42,042 nt of DNA from Pseudanabaena sp. SR411 (GTDB taxonomy: Bacteria > Cyanobacteriota > Cyanobacteriia > Pseudanabaenales > Pseudanabaenaceae). Below are positions 35,673 to 42,042 of this stretch, piece after piece; positions within the stretch are counted from its first letter, which is position 1, and each line of letters starts with the position of its first letter. Position numbers and translations under genes: made by a program. The notes under the pieces were generated by a model. That model did not search any database, was not told where the DNA came from, and worked only from the letters and a program-made list of their open reading frames with translations. The stretch lies in assembly GCF_002251945.1 (NCBI RefSeq), contig NZ_NDHW01000245.1, positions 60,241-102,282 of the forward strand. Reading direction: 5' to 3'.

Positions 35673-36347
35673 CTATAAATGAGATCTCTTCATTAAAAAC
35701 TCGACATATTCAAAGTCTTCTAAAGAGTCAATTTCCCAACTTTGATCTTCGTTCATTACAAACAGTGAAATCTTACCACCTAGTCGATTTTTGAACTTTT
35801 TTAATACCCAAGGTTTAAAGATATAGATAGATCCATTTTCCATATATTGAGGGTTCATATCTTGACGACGAGGACGACTATGGTAGTCATAATTAATCGA
35901 TTTGGCAACACCGTCAACTTGATGCCAAAGAAAACGGTGACTAGGTGAAACTGAAAGTAGAGAGTCAGCCTTTTCTGCTCTAATTTGTGCGATCGCGCGA
36001 TCAATATCTAATCCTGTTCGCAATGGAGATGTGCATTGTAAGAAGACAATCAGTTCTGAATTAATACCAGACTCTTCGATTTCTGATACTGCATGAAAGA
36101 GTGCCTTTTCCGATGATGCAGTATCTGTGGCAAGTTCTGGAGGTCGTTGAATTACTTCGGCTCCATATTCGCGAGATACAGAAGCAATTTCTAGATCGTC
36201 AGTGGTTACATAAACTTGGTCAACTAATTTAGCTTCTTGTGCGTCGATAATTGAATGAGCGATTAATGGTTTATCACCCAAGATTTTAAGGTTTTTTTTT
36301 GCAATGCCCTTAGAACCTCCCCTAGCAGGAATAATTGCCATGTTCAT
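35673..36347 (-). CDS. neuA: CMP-nonulosonic acid cytidylyltransferase (NeuA-like)
   Basis: 224 residues. The N-terminus MAIIPARGGSKGIAKKNL is the CTP-binding signature; YVTTDDLEIASVS, LQCTSPLRTGLDID, and a late ENGSIYIFKPW complete the family set. It activates the sugar acid made by NeuB as its CMP derivative in the cytosol. It lies 57 bases upstream of the neuB fusion on the same strand. A second in-frame ATG at codon 3 is a possible start. Confidence 0.88.
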   Translation of the reverse strand: MNMAIIPARGGSKGIAKKNLKILGDKPLIAHSIIDAQEAKLVDQVYVTTDDLEIASVSREYGAEVIQRPPELATDTASSEKALFHAVSEIEESGINSELIVFLQCTSPLRTGLDIDRAIAQIRAEKADSLLSVSPSHRFLWHQVDGVAKSINYDYHSRPRRQDMNPQYMENGSIYIFKPWVLKKFKNRLGGKISLFVMNEDQSWEIDSLEDFEYVEFLMKRSHL

Positions 36348-36421
36348 GATTTGATATACTCCACATAAAAGCTATACAATGTAAAGAAATTTACGCCTTA
36401 AAAAATTTAACACTTTCAAGT

Positions 36422-37702
36422 TTAGCTCCCAATACTAACTAGCTCTATTTTTGTTGTTTTCCAAGGAAGCATTGGTAATAAGTAGCCTTTTCGATGTCCT
36501 CTTGTATTTACATCTCCAGTTTCAACGAGATTAAAAATCAATGCTTCTACATTTTCATAGACATCAAAGCTAGGTATTCCAGAGCTAACTCTTAAAATGT
36601 AGCGCCCATTGTTTAACCATAACCCTGGAATTCTTACTTGGGTTTTGTAAATACCTAGTTGACGATACTCTAAAAGACCATTGTCTTGATCACGATCTTC
36701 TAACGACATGATATGAGAGCCATCATTTCCATGAAGATTTAATGAGATTACTGCTCCACTAACTGGATTACATACTTCATAAATGGTTTCAATAATAAAA
36801 TCTCTACGAACATCTAATTCACCATCTATTGAGCCATATTCATCTAAAATTTTACATTCTATAATTCTTATTGGAGTGTTTCTTCTGATCGGATTTTTCC
36901 ATAAACGTCCACTCAAATATCCAGTATTTAGATATCTTTCTGTAGATTTTTCGCTACTACCATTGAACACAAGGTAGCCTTTTTCTAAAAAAAGACAGTT
37001 CTGAGTCAAGCTCAGAATTGCTCCCATATTATGACTAACAAATAAAACAGTTCTCCCTTCCTTTTCCGCCACATCTTCCATCTTTCCTAAACATTTCTTT
37101 TGAAATGCTGCATCTCCTACTGCTAATACTTCATCGACAATCAAGATCTCTGGTTCCAAATGCGCTGCTACGGCAAACGCCAAGCGTACATACATTCCTG
37201 AAGAATAACGCTTCACTGGTGTATCTAAGAACTTTTCTACTTCTGCGAAGGCAACTATTTCATCAAATTTTTTCTTGATCTCTGATCGATCCATTCCCAA
37301 AATTGCGCCGTTGAGATATATATTCTCTCTACCTGTTAATTCTGGATGAAAACCTGTGCCAACTTCTAGAAGACTGGCGACTCTACCTTTGATGGAGATT
37401 CTGCCAGAGGTAGGTTCGGTGATGCGACTGAGGATTTTGAGGAGAGTGGATTTACCTGCACCATTGCGTCCGATGATGCCTACGCGATCGCCTTGCTTAA
37501 TTTCAAAGGAGACATCTTTGAGCGCCCAGAACTCTTCACTGAGATCATCAGGTTGTGCTCGGCGATCGCCAGTTAATCCCTGCCAAAAAGACATGGCTCC
37601 ATTAGCGATCACATCGCGTAAAGCTGTGTAGCGTTCTTGCTTTTGGTGACCGATAATGTACTTCTTACTTAAGTTTTCGACGCGAATTACGACATCAGAC
37701 AT
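36422..37702 (-). CDS. wzt: Polysaccharide export ABC ATPase with Wzt C-terminal domain
   Basis: 426 residues. ATPase domain with Walker A IGRNGAGKSTLLKILSR, the KpsT/Wzt-type stretch LLEVGTGFHPELTGRENIYL, signature KRYSSGMYVRLAFAV, Walker B EILIVDEVLAVGD and switch His in VLFVSHNMGAI. From about residue 270 a beta-rich Wzt-type domain (ILDEYGSIDGELDVRRDF ... GRYILRVSSG) would recognise the glycan. It energises export of a lipid-linked polysaccharide. The Wzm permease is not in this window, since the next genes on both sides are known and differ. It is probably first of the sugar-locus transcript. Confidence 0.88.
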   Translation of the reverse strand: MSDVVIRVENLSKKYIIGHQKQERYTALRDVIANGAMSFWQGLTGDRRAQPDDLSEEFWALKDVSFEIKQGDRVGIIGRNGAGKSTLLKILSRITEPTSGRISIKGRVASLLEVGTGFHPELTGRENIYLNGAILGMDRSEIKKKFDEIVAFAEVEKFLDTPVKRYSSGMYVRLAFAVAAHLEPEILIVDEVLAVGDAAFQKKCLGKMEDVAEKEGRTVLFVSHNMGAILSLTQNCLFLEKGYLVFNGSSEKSTERYLNTGYLSGRLWKNPIRRNTPIRIIECKILDEYGSIDGELDVRRDFIIETIYEVCNPVSGAVISLNLHGNDGSHIMSLEDRDQDNGLLEYRQLGIYKTQVRIPGLWLNNGRYILRVSSGIPSFDVYENVEALIFNLVETGDVNTRGHRKGYLLPMLPWKTTKIELVSIGS

Positions 37703-37740
37703 TTGTAAGTTCTTAAATGGTATCGGTAAGAGTTCTGCAA

Positions 37741-37797
37741 TTTAAACTAGATTTTTGATGGCGCGGCGAAGCCGCGCCATCAAAAATCTAGTTTAAA
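37741..37797 (-). repeat. Palindromic repeat, copy of 3563-3617 element
   Basis: Perfect 27-bp stem (TTTAAACTAGATTTTTGATG...) with GAA loop and GGCGAAGCC core. Downstream of the Cys-rich protein gene and upstream of wzt, preceded by GTTCTGCAATTTA-type sequence as in the first copy. It could terminate the minus-strand gene whose stop is at 37801. Confidence 0.65.
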
Positions 37798-37800
37798 GCC

Positions 37801-38343
37801 CTATTGACCAGATTTGACGAGTTTTAAAATTGAAGTTCTGAGATTGTGGATAGCTTGAGTATTTTCTTCGTCAGATGTATAGGTATCGTCGTGGGATTCT
37901 TCATGAACTTCTTGATCTTGATCTTCTGACTTTTGCGCTAGGCGATCGCAGAGATCGTCAAGATGCGATACCAGTGTGACGGGGATATGGGGGGCAACTG
38001 AGTCAAGGTTAGGATGTGTGGGTAAATCATCACAGGGACAACAAACAGGAACTCTTGGCCCAATGTCGATGGATGGTACTAGCAAATTGCAACGGGCGCA
38101 AGCAATTATTTCCCATTTATTGCTGAGCAAGTCACTAACGGTTTGATCAGTCCCACTTAAATAGGCTTCTTCGGCTTTAGTGGTACTAATTTCATCCCAG
38201 AGTTGGTTAAATAAAGGCGAGTATTTTTCCCCTTGTACAATCTTGTAGATTCGAACTTGTTCACCTTGAGTAGACAAGCTTACAGTTTTGCCCATCTGCA
38301 TCCACTGTGCGACATAATTTTTGACTAAGGTTCGAGAGGCCAT
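37801..38343 (-). CDS. Unrecognised protein with a Cys cluster
   Basis: 180 residues, no family recognised. Residues 1-75 look helical and basic (MASRTLVKNYVAQWMQMGKT). A compact Cys set (ACARCNLLVPS ... VPVCCPCDDLP) follows, spaced like a zinc ribbon or metal site. The C-terminal 55 residues are acidic and probably disordered (DQDQEVHEESHDDTYTSDEE). AAGG ahead of the ATG supports the start. It lies upstream of wzt on the same strand, separated by a palindrome. The function is unknown. Confidence 0.55.
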   Translation of the reverse strand: MASRTLVKNYVAQWMQMGKTVSLSTQGEQVRIYKIVQGEKYSPLFNQLWDEISTTKAEEAYLSGTDQTVSDLLSNKWEIIACARCNLLVPSIDIGPRVPVCCPCDDLPTHPNLDSVAPHIPVTLVSHLDDLCDRLAQKSEDQDQEVHEESHDDTYTSDEENTQAIHNLRTSILKLVKSGQ

Positions 38344-38493
38344 AATTTTAGAACCTTTAATGAATAATTAAGTAGATTTGACAGCACAGGTAAAATGCAC
38401 CTGCCATAATAATTAATATAGTCTGAGAGCTTCATTCATAGTTTGAATAAATCCTATAATTTGTTATTTATTTTGCTCGCAGGACATTAGCTT

Positions 38494-39288
38494 ATGCTCG
38501 ATACCTATCTAGATTCTACATCACAGTCCTTATCCCCCAACTTCGAGCCATCAGTCCAAATCCGCAATTTAAATTTTCATTACGGTGAAGGAGATTTATT
38601 TAAGCAGGTTTTATTTGATATCAATTTAGAGATCTACCCTGGACAAATTGTGATCCTTACGGGGCCATCTGGTTCAGGTAAAACCACGCTTCTAACTTTA
38701 ATAGGGGCTTTGCGGACAATCCAAGATGGTAGTCTGAAAGTTTTGGGTCAGGAGCTGAAAGGGCTAAATCCTAAAAAATTGGTGCAAATCCGTAAAAATA
38801 TTGGCTTTATTTTTCAGGCCCATAATCTCTTTCATTCTTTGACGGCTAGACAAAATGTGATGATGTCTACGGATCTCTTTACCCATGAGGGTGGTAATGC
38901 GATGGCGGCGAATAAAGCGGCGGAGATCTTGACGCAGCTTGGACTAGGAGAGAGAGTTGACTATAAGCCCCATGCTCTGTCGGGTGGACAAAAGCAACGG
39001 GTGGCGATCGCCAGAGCTTTAGTCAATCGTCCAAATTTAATTCTTGCGGATGAGCCAACGGCGGCGTTAGATAAAAAATCTGGGCGCGATGTGGTGACGT
39101 TGATGCAAAAAATGGCTAAGGAGGAAAACATCACCATTTTGATGGTGACCCATGACAACCGTATCCTTGATGTGGCCGATCGCATTATTAACTTGGTGGA
39201 CGGCAATTTAGAATCTGACAATGTGATGAATGATTTTCTGGCAAATCGCGATGCTTCAGGTGTTGATTCGCGTACATTTATGCTGTAG
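38494..39288 (+). CDS. devA: DevA-like ABC exporter ATPase
   Basis: 264 residues. Walker A LTGPSGSGKTTLLTLIG, Q-loop FIFQAHNLFHSLTARQNV, signature ALSGGQKQRVAIARAL, Walker B LILADEPTAALD and switch His in MVTHDNRIL. The sequence after the Q-loop (NVMMS...) and overall form are those of DevA/MacB-like ATPases, which energise a DevB-DevC-TolC exporter, known for heterocyst glycolipid. Here devB and devC are not adjacent. The start has AGGA upstream. The stop lies inside a palindrome. The substrate is unknown. Confidence 0.85.
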   Translation: MLDTYLDSTSQSLSPNFEPSVQIRNLNFHYGEGDLFKQVLFDINLEIYPGQIVILTGPSGSGKTTLLTLIGALRTIQDGSLKVLGQELKGLNPKKLVQIRKNIGFIFQAHNLFHSLTARQNVMMSTDLFTHEGGNAMAANKAAEILTQLGLGERVDYKPHALSGGQKQRVAIARALVNRPNLILADEPTAALDKKSGRDVVTLMQKMAKEENITILMVTHDNRILDVADRIINLVDGNLESDNVMNDFLANRDASGVDSRTFML

Positions 39289-39331
39289 ATAAGTATGGTT
39301 GGCGCTTTGCGCCGCCTATACTTATCTACAG
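39283..39331 (+). terminator. Palindromic terminator overlapping the end of devA
   Basis: Left arm CTGTAGATAAGTAT includes the last Leu codon and TAG stop; the right arm ATACTTATCTACAG is the inverted copy. Three mismatches near a GC(TTT)GC core. Confidence 0.65.
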
Positions 39332-39337
39332 GAAACT

Positions 39338-39388
39338 CAGAGAAATTTTGGAAAGCGCCGCTTTGCGGCGCTTTCCAAAATTTCTCTG
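39338..39388. repeat. Second palindrome in the devA-tldD gap
   Basis: Perfect 24-bp stem CAGAGAAATTTTGGAAAGCG... with TTT loop. A reading frame begins inside it at TTG 39348, but this is a side effect of the palindrome. Confidence 0.65.
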
Positions 39389-39422
39389 GGCTGTAATTAA
39401 TTTATTTGGAGCTAATTTTTTG

Positions 39423-40778
39423 ATGAGCAGACATCTAGAAGAACAGTCTCTAGAAAAAGCATTTTATCAACTTGCCGATCGCTTGATTGATAGTCTGCAT
39501 CATGGTGAACACTTAACGATTAACTTAGAGAGTGAACGTAGTCAATTCACCAGATTTAACCATGCCAAAGTCCGACAGTCAGGAGTGGTCGCTGATGGGA
39601 ATGTGACCATTTTACTAATTTATAATCAGCGCGAAGCCTATGCCAAGTTTCCGTTTACAGGCGATCGCGAAATTGATATGGCTTATGTGATCTCTAATCT
39701 TGAATATCTCAGGCAAGAAGTTGCTCAGATCCCCGAAAATCCTTATCTAGTCATTCCTGAGAACCAAGGCTCAAGTCGCGAGGTTTATCAAGGTAATTTG
39801 TTAAAGCCAGAGGAGGCGATCGCCACAATTCTCGCGCCAGTGAATGATGTTGATTTTACAGGCTTCTATGCTTCGGGTTCGGTAATTCGCGCTAATGCGA
39901 ATTCCGCAGGTCAAAGACATTGGTTTGCGACGGATTCTTTTTTTGTGGATTATTCGATGTTTGTCCAGACTGATTCAGGTGAAAAAGCAGTCAAAGGCAT
40001 TTATGCTGGCAAAGATTGGGAACCACAGGCTTATAAATTACAGATTAATCGCTCTCAGCAACAATTAGTAGCCTTGCAAAAGACAAGTAAAACGTTAGAG
40101 CGTGGTCAGTACCGTACTTACTTTGCACCTGCGGCTTCATCAGAGCTATTGGGCTTTTTAGCTTGGAGTGCGGGAGAGTCAGGTTTACAACAGAGTAGTA
40201 GCGCTCTTTTAAAGTTAAAAAATCAAGAAAGAACTCTCTCACCATTACTATCCATTAGTGAAAACTTTGCCTATGGGAATGTACCTCGTTTTAACGACTT
40301 AGGCGAGGTTGCTCCAGAATATTTACCAATTATTGCTGAGGGAAAACTTGTTAATACATTGGTAAGTTCGCGCAGTGCCAAAGAATATGGCAAGATCGCT
40401 AATGGTGCTGATGAGGGTGAATCAATGCGATCGCCTGAAGTTGCCGCAGGAATTTTAGCTGAGTCTGACATTCTCAAACAGTTAGATACGGGACTTTATC
40501 TATCCAATTTGCATTATCTCAATTGGAGCGATCGCAGTGGTGGTCGTATCACTGGCATGACCCGTTACGCTTGCTTCTGGGTTGAGGATGGTGAGTTTAT
40601 CGCGCCCATTGAAAATCTGCGTTTTGATGATAGTATCTATGACTTTCTTGGCGAAAATCTCGAAGCTTTTACTGATTTTCGCGAATTTATTCCTAATACA
40701 GGAACCTATGAAACGCGATCGCTTGGCGGTATTCTCGTCCCAGGAATGCTAGTTAAAGATTTTACATTCACTCTTTAA
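39423..40778 (+). CDS. TldD/PmbA-family protein (putative metalloprotease)
   Basis: 451 residues from ATG 39423. A longer frame to 39348 is rejected because it runs through a palindrome, whereas GGAG lies about 11 bases before 39423. The TldD/PmbA fold is indicated by the N-terminal domain (SQFTRFNHAKVRQSGVVADG) and the C-terminal one (LISENFAYGNVPRFND-like stretch, LLSISENFAYGNVP, GILVPGMLVKDFTFTL). Characterised TldD-TldE pairs process peptides such as microcin B17 precursors and CcdA; cyanobacterial members are uncharacterised. The usual HExxxH-type metal site of TldD is not obvious here, so this may be the TldE/PmbA-like partner. Confidence 0.72.
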   Translation: MSRHLEEQSLEKAFYQLADRLIDSLHHGEHLTINLESERSQFTRFNHAKVRQSGVVADGNVTILLIYNQREAYAKFPFTGDREIDMAYVISNLEYLRQEVAQIPENPYLVIPENQGSSREVYQGNLLKPEEAIATILAPVNDVDFTGFYASGSVIRANANSAGQRHWFATDSFFVDYSMFVQTDSGEKAVKGIYAGKDWEPQAYKLQINRSQQQLVALQKTSKTLERGQYRTYFAPAASSELLGFLAWSAGESGLQQSSSALLKLKNQERTLSPLLSISENFAYGNVPRFNDLGEVAPEYLPIIAEGKLVNTLVSSRSAKEYGKIANGADEGESMRSPEVAAGILAESDILKQLDTGLYLSNLHYLNWSDRSGGRITGMTRYACFWVEDGEFIAPIENLRFDDSIYDFLGENLEAFTDFREFIPNTGTYETRSLGGILVPGMLVKDFTFTL

Positions 40779-40948
40779 AATCTAATCAGGTTGCCTCTCC
40801 TGCAATGATTATCCGAACTTGATCTTCTCAATATATTATTGTAATAGCAAGTATGAAATTCGATAGGACGTTGGCCCCAATTCTGGTCTAAAATCAATCA
40901 CTATGGTTTCTCTCTACTAATTGCTACATCAAATTTTGGTCACACCCA
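40779..40948. other. Spacer between tldD-like gene and broken GGDEF gene
   Basis: 170 bases without recognisable gene or hairpin; may hold the remains of the N-terminal region of the GGDEF gene, but no homology was seen. Confidence 0.3.
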
Positions 40949-41348
40949 TTGAATAACTCAAATCGAGACGAATTGACTGGATTAAAAAATCGAAAACTTC
41001 CACAAAATTGCTTTGATGAATACACTGGAGATAGCTCGCGATTTGGATTAATTTTAATTGATGTCGATGGATTGATCTATTTCAACGATTACTAAGATCA
41101 TGCTGAAGCTGATGCAAAACTAAAACAAATTTCTGACTTAATCTGTCAAAGTGTCCCAAATAGTGTTGATGTTTTTCGATATGGGGGAGATGAATTTTCT
41201 ATTCTTATCAATGATTTGAACATGGCAGAATTTGTCGCATTAGCAATGCAAAGTCGTAGTTCTATTAATCAGAATTTTGCTCATATGCCACCATTGCGAA
41301 GATATTTTCATGTGTATGATCGCAGTCGTTTAGATATTCATTATCTAT
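40949..41348 (+). pseudogene. N-terminal half of a split GGDEF-domain gene, with internal stop
   Basis: In one frame this reads NNSNRDELTGLKNRK, then LILIDVDGLIYFNDY, a stop (TAA 41093-41095), and on through VDVFRYGGDEFSILIND, the active-site motif of diguanylate cyclases. It ends at 41348, where a repeat end begins. The TISxGVA portion is missing here. The remaining half is at 25973-26172; joining the two at the repeat boundary gives the codon TCC and continues as LSPLTISCGVA in frame. The N-terminal part of the gene is not recognisable upstream, and no start is assigned. The nonsense codon suggests decay after the split. Confidence 0.8.
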
Positions 41349-41388
41349 CCCACATTCCGCTCGTAATGGAAGGATAAAATAATTAACT
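41349..41388. repeat. End of the MITE-like repeat (inverted copy of 26348-26387)
   Basis: Forty bases starting CCCACATTCCGCTCGTAATG match the right end of the 26173-26387 element in inverse orientation with one mismatch. The rest of the element is not recognisable beyond this point. Confidence 0.7.
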
Positions 41389-41640
41389 GAGAGCTTGCAC
41401 CATTCTGGAAAGAGGTTGCAGAAAGAGCAAAAATATGAAAAAAAGGGCATAGCAGTAAATTAAATAACGATTATGTAAAGCATCGTTAAGCACGCCCAAA
41501 GGCTAGTTTATAGTCTTGTATGTCTAATGCCAATGGGATCATCTCAGTTCACTGAGTATAAGTACTCAGTGAATCAAGCATATCATTGAGATAAGCACAG
41601 CGATGCATCAAAACTTGAGCAACATTTTTATGATTCCATT
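41389..41640. other. Gene-poor stretch before the IS element
   Basis: About 250 bases with no credible gene. One short antisense frame overlaps the GGDEF fragment and repeat and has no support. Confidence 0.35.
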
Positions 41641-42042
41641 GGAGAGTGTAAAGTGAAATGTGTAAAGTCTAGGAAGTATACAGAGAGATAATCAAGACAC
41701 ACAACTACTAACACCACAAAGATGAATATCTGCAAAGAAATACTCGATGAATTGCTGCAAGAATGTAAAACACCACCCGACTTATTCGGAGAAGGAGGAA
41801 TCCTGAAACAACTAACCACCGCACTAGTGTAGCGAGCCTTGGAAGCAGAATTATCGACCCATCTAGGGTACAAGAAGCATGAATCGAAACCAGAAGGACA
41901 AAGCAACAGTCGTAACGGTTATAGCCAGAAAAAAGTTCAAGGCGACTTTGGTGTAGCCGAAATCGCAGTCCCCCGAGATCGGCAAGGAGAGTTTGAACCA
42001 CAACTGGTCAAGAAAGGACAAAATCGACTGTCAGGACTAGAC
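41641..42042 (+). mobile_element. IS256-family element, left part, cut by window end
   Basis: Begins near GGAGAGTGTAAAGTGAAATG, a plausible terminal inverted repeat for this family, followed by a transposase frame from 41722. The right end is outside the window, so element length and target duplication cannot be given. Confidence 0.55.
41722..42042 (+). pseudogene. IS256-family transposase, partial, with TAG at codon 37
   Basis: The frame reads ILDELLQECKTPPDLFGEGG, then ILKQLTTALV, stop, [18 protein letters not shown], then [20 protein letters not shown] and [16 protein letters not shown]. This is the N-terminus of a mutator-type (IS256) transposase. At codon 37 (41830-41832) TAG stands where family members carry Glu (LVERALEAEL), a single G-to-T change from GAG. 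The catalytic DDE residues lie beyond the window. It may be inactive, or translated from a later start. Confidence 0.82.

Noticed and set aside
15491-39388. The recurring palindromes as a CRISPR array
   Set aside because: They are scattered at gene ends with variable arms and no regular repeat-spacer spacing, and no cas gene is present.
39348-39422. N-terminal extension of the TldD-like protein
   Set aside because: The extension lies inside a perfect palindrome and starts with TTG without a ribosome site. ATG 39423 has GGAG upstream and fits the family start.
41265-41450. Short antisense frame over the GGDEF fragment and repeat
   Set aside because: It crosses the repeat boundary, has no ribosome site and no family match.
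1-42042. tRNA or rRNA genes
   Set aside because: Intergenic regions were read for cloverleaf and T-loop words and for conserved rRNA segments; none was convincing. Short tRNAs could still be missed by eye.

Overview
The window is from a cyanobacterium. It carries many HIP1 octamers (GCGATCGC) and typical cyanobacterial genes: a CpcT/CpeT bilin lyase, a sufBCD operon divergent from sufR, an ndhF-ndhD pair, a DevA ATPase and a vMAP-type helix-turn-helix protein. The small palindromic hairpins at gene ends resemble those of Pseudanabaena-like genomes, but this placement is an impression, not a computed result. No rRNA, tRNA or CRISPR array was seen.

Layout. 1-3480: a vMAP-type HTH protein, purD and a CpcT-like lyase. 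3778-7431: a tightly coupled four-gene operon (membrane desaturase, haem-oxygenase-like diiron enzyme, DUF3419/BtaA-like aminocarboxypropyl transferase, GNAT acyltransferase). It looks like an uncharacterised biosynthetic pathway and is the best candidate for a new system. 7570-9732: a TPR-rich lytic transglycosylase. 9843-15291: the iron-sulphur block sufB, DUF29 gene, sufC, sufD (minus strand), then sufR and nfu (plus strand), with a CAAC-N6-GTTG SufR operator between sufB and sufR. 15796-25935: a general-stress-like protein, a 1393-residue hybrid histidine kinase, a Yip1-like membrane protein, aroA, an Rrf2 regulator, an SH3-like secreted protein and xseA-xseB. 26437-31495: a peptide-type ABC permease and ndhF-ndhD, probably of the CO2-uptake type of NDH-1 complex. 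31624-37702: a surface-sugar locus (acetyltransferase, DUF115/MptE-like protein, CBS-NeuB-SAF-TIM-barrel fusion, NeuA, Wzt) that probably makes, activates and exports a nonulosonic-acid-containing glycan. 37801-40778: a Cys-rich protein, devA and a TldD/PmbA protein. 40949-42042: a broken GGDEF gene and the start of an IS256-family element with a nonsense codon.

Two structural themes stand out. First, nearly every gene end carries a near-perfect palindrome with a GC(TTT/TTC/GAA)GC core, and in many cases the arm runs back through the stop codon into the last codons of the gene, so the 3' flank is an inverted copy of the gene's own end. Larger palindromic elements also occur, including one nested inside another (16461-16679). 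Second, a GGDEF gene is split into two halves 15 kb apart (25973-26172 minus, 40949-41348 plus). Each half abuts the same repeat end, and joining them restores the reading frame, which points to a repeat-mediated inversion of the segment between them.
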